Assembly (NCBI GenBank): GCA_902595855.1
Contig: CACJRY010000001.1
Coordinates: forward strand, 1-64,000
Source: an uncultured Alphaproteobacteria bacterium
GTDB lineage: Bacteria; Pseudomonadota; Alphaproteobacteria; HIMB59; GCA-002718135
Length of the DNA: 64,000 nucleotides
Direction of reading: 5' to 3'
Made by a program: the position numbers and the translations under genes. Below the pieces are notes generated by a model. That model made no database searches, was not told the DNA's origin, and saw nothing but the letters and a program-made list of their open reading frames with translations. This document shows, one piece after another, positions 62,864 to 64,000 of the stretch; positions within the stretch are counted from its first letter, which is position 1, and every line of letters starts with the position of its first letter.

Positions 62864-62937
62864 ACATATTTAAATATATTTTATTTTATAATAAATTATT
62901 TTCAATTAATCATATATATTTTACTTATAAATTTATT

Positions 62938-63699
62938 ATGACACGTAACTATTTAAGTGGATCGATCAAAAAAGCTCTTGCAATAATTGAATGTGTGGGA
63001 AAATCACCAAAACCACTTAAAGCTAGTCAGGTATCGTTAATTACAAAATTAGATAGAGCTACAGCATTTAGAATTCTGACTTATTTAACAAGTCTTGGAT
63101 ATGTTTTTAAAGACACCTCTAATAATTTGTATTCTTTAGGGCATAAAATTTTTGAATTTGGAGATAAATCAGATTTTCTTAAAACTTTAACCACATTGTG
63201 CTTTGATTACATAAAAAAGTTATCTTATGATACAAATCATATTACTTATTTGGCTGTATTAGAAGGCCCTCATATTGTGTATTGTGATAAAGTTGACCCT
63301 TTAGGCGAAAATGCCCCAAGAGCCTTCCGCATGAGATTAGATGCACATAGTTGTGCATTAGGTAAGGCTATTCTTGCCTTTAAATCAAGAGATGAACTAA
63401 AAGAAATATACAAAAGCTACACACTTCATAAACATACTGCAAATACAATTACATCCCTAGATAAATTATATGGGAATCTCGATAAAGTTAGAAAGAATGG
63501 TTTTAGTGTAAATGAAGCAGAGACATTTGATTATGTTTATGGAATCGGTGCGCCTATTATGGATATTCAAAATAGAGCTATTGCAGGTATTGCAATTTCA
63601 GGAACAAAAGGGAGCATTAATGTGAAATCAATTCCTCAATTAGCAGAAAAGGTAAGAGAAACTGCAAAATTAATATCAAATAAGCTTAAAGAAAATTAG
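62938..63699 (+). CDS. IclR family transcriptional regulator
   Basis: A 253-aa IclR-type regulator. The track start adds a hydrophobic 35-residue stretch from the AT-rich gap; the ATG at 62938 gives MTRNYLSGSIKKALAI, the typical start. The winged helix-turn-helix covers about 9-70 (LKASQVSLITKLDRATAFRIL) and the effector-binding domain about 80-253 (RLDAHSCALGKAILAF, GIGAPIMDIQNRAIAGIAIS). It is the only recognisable transcription factor in the window. A 17-bp inverted repeat lies 3 bases after its stop, before the next gene, and recurs at two other methylamine-related promoters, so it is the best candidate for the protein that binds these sites. Confidence 0.88.
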   Translation: MTRNYLSGSIKKALAIIECVGKSPKPLKASQVSLITKLDRATAFRILTYLTSLGYVFKDTSNNLYSLGHKIFEFGDKSDFLKTLTTLCFDYIKKLSYDTNHITYLAVLEGPHIVYCDKVDPLGENAPRAFRMRLDAHSCALGKAILAFKSRDELKEIYKSYTLHKHTANTITSLDKLYGNLDKVRKNGFSVNEAETFDYVYGIGAPIMDIQNRAIAGIAISGTKGSINVKSIPQLAEKVRETAKLISNKLKEN

Positions 63700-63702
63700 T
63701 AT

Positions 63703-63719
63703 GTTTCAAGCTTTGAAAC
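63703..63719. promoter_or_regulatory. Candidate operator upstream of the final FAD oxidoreductase gene
   Basis: GTTTCA-AGCTT-TGAAAC, a perfect 17-bp inverted repeat that extends to TGTTTCAA-GCT-TTGAAACA with 8-bp arms. It lies 65 bases before the ATG at 63785 and just after the IclR gene. It is the strongest of the three copies. Confidence 0.62.
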
Positions 63720-63784
63720 ACTTACTTTAAGCAAATATTAGTTTAAAATAAACATTTTTTAAAATTTTTTATAAAGGATTATTT

Positions 63785-64000
63785 ATGGCTTTTCCGGAAA
63801 AAGTTGATTACGTAATTGTTGGCGCTGGTATTCATGGTCTAAGCACTGCTTGGCATTTAGCTGCAAAACTTAAAGCTAAAGGTAAGGGTGATGGTTCTAA
63901 AATAGTTGTTATTGATAAAGATAGTATTGCTGCTGGAGCAAGTGGGATTGCTTGTGGTGTTGTAAGAAATAATTACTACCAACCTGCTATGAGAGAATTA
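63785..64000 (+). CDS. FAD-dependent amine oxidoreductase (DAO family), N-terminal fragment
   Basis: A gene running off the right edge; 72 residues are seen. The ATG has AAAGGA about 6 bases upstream. The FAD motif VIVGAGIHGLSTAWHL is at 10-25, followed by GASGIACGVVRNNYY, the flavin-binding segment typical of sarcosine oxidase beta/dimethylglycine-type and N-methylglutamate dehydrogenase subunit A-type proteins. In a methylamine cluster NMG dehydrogenase subunit A is a reasonable guess, but the fragment does not decide. It carries one of the three shared inverted repeats in its promoter. Confidence 0.72.
   Translation, partial: MAFPEKVDYVIVGAGIHGLSTAWHLAAKLKAKGKGDGSKIVVIDKDSIAAGASGIACGVVRNNYYQPAMREL

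Noticed and set aside
1-64000. Mobile elements, CRISPR arrays or genomic island borders
   Set aside because: No direct-repeat arrays, transposase or integrase genes, tRNA-flanked borders or abrupt change in base composition were noticed on reading.

Overview
The window is about two-thirds A+T and almost fully coding: genes are separated by a few bases or overlap, and no stretch longer than about 200 bases lacks a gene. I see no tRNA, rRNA, transposase, integrase, phage gene or CRISPR array, and only one recognisable transcription factor. Gene content is dominated by uptake and oxidation of organic N and S osmolytes (TMA/TMAO, sarcosine, ectoine-type compounds, polyamine-type substrates) plus a sulfur oxidation (Sox) cluster. 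This fits a streamlined, AT-rich marine alphaproteobacterium of the SAR11/HIMB59/AEGEAN-169 kind. The exact lineage cannot be fixed from this window.

Layout. (1) 1-1605: the end of a ROK sugar kinase and a convergent succinate-semialdehyde-type dehydrogenase. (2) 1673-10324: a tightly coupled eight-gene plus-strand operon with an amidinotransferase, EutA-, EutB- and EutC-like proteins, a fold-II PLP enzyme, an M20 amidohydrolase, an atypical M24 hydrolase and a Ser/Cys-type proline racemase family enzyme. It is followed on the minus strand by a betaine-type ABC transporter (fused double permease, binding protein, ATPase) and a cyclic-imino-acid reductase of the Ldh2 family (to 15507). (3) 15660-21942: heterotetrameric sarcosine oxidase (soxBDAG) and ectoine hydrolase (doeA). 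(4) 22008-28876: flavocytochrome c sulfide dehydrogenase, soxB, soxD, soxC, soxZ, soxY, a very short CxxC peptide and a pseudoazurin; no soxX or soxA is present. (5) 29076-33324: a DUF3726 protein with a large unrecognised partner, an atypical M19 dipeptidase and a DMT exporter. (6) 33400-40629: a spermidine/putrescine-type ABC transporter, a D-amino-acid-dehydrogenase-like flavoprotein and an aldehyde dehydrogenase. (7) 40685-53552: a TRAP transporter followed by sugar, sugar-acid and inositol-type oxidoreductases. (8) 53553-64000: a TMA/TMAO module with transporter TmoXVW, trimethylamine monooxygenase Tmm, a cupin, TMAO demethylase Tdm, a choline-kinase-like protein, an IclR regulator and the start of another FAD amine oxidoreductase.

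How it fits together (inference). TMAO enters through TmoXVW or is made from TMA by Tmm. Tdm demethylates it to dimethylamine and formaldehyde, and its GcvT-like domain can pass the C1 unit to tetrahydrofolate. Sarcosine oxidase also yields C1 units. Ectoine-type solutes enter by a betaine-class transporter and are opened by DoeA. Sox and flavocytochrome c would supply extra electrons from reduced sulfur. A 17-bp inverted repeat, GTTTCW-N5-TGAAAC, lies upstream of the sarcosine oxidase operon, in the tmoX/tmm divergent promoter and between the IclR gene and the last FAD enzyme. It is a good candidate for a shared operator tying the C1/methylamine genes to the IclR regulator. Several ORF-track starts were corrected: soxD, soxG, sulfur SoxD, pseudoazurin, aldo/keto reductase, tmoX, iclR, and a PotB-type permease that apparently starts at ATT.
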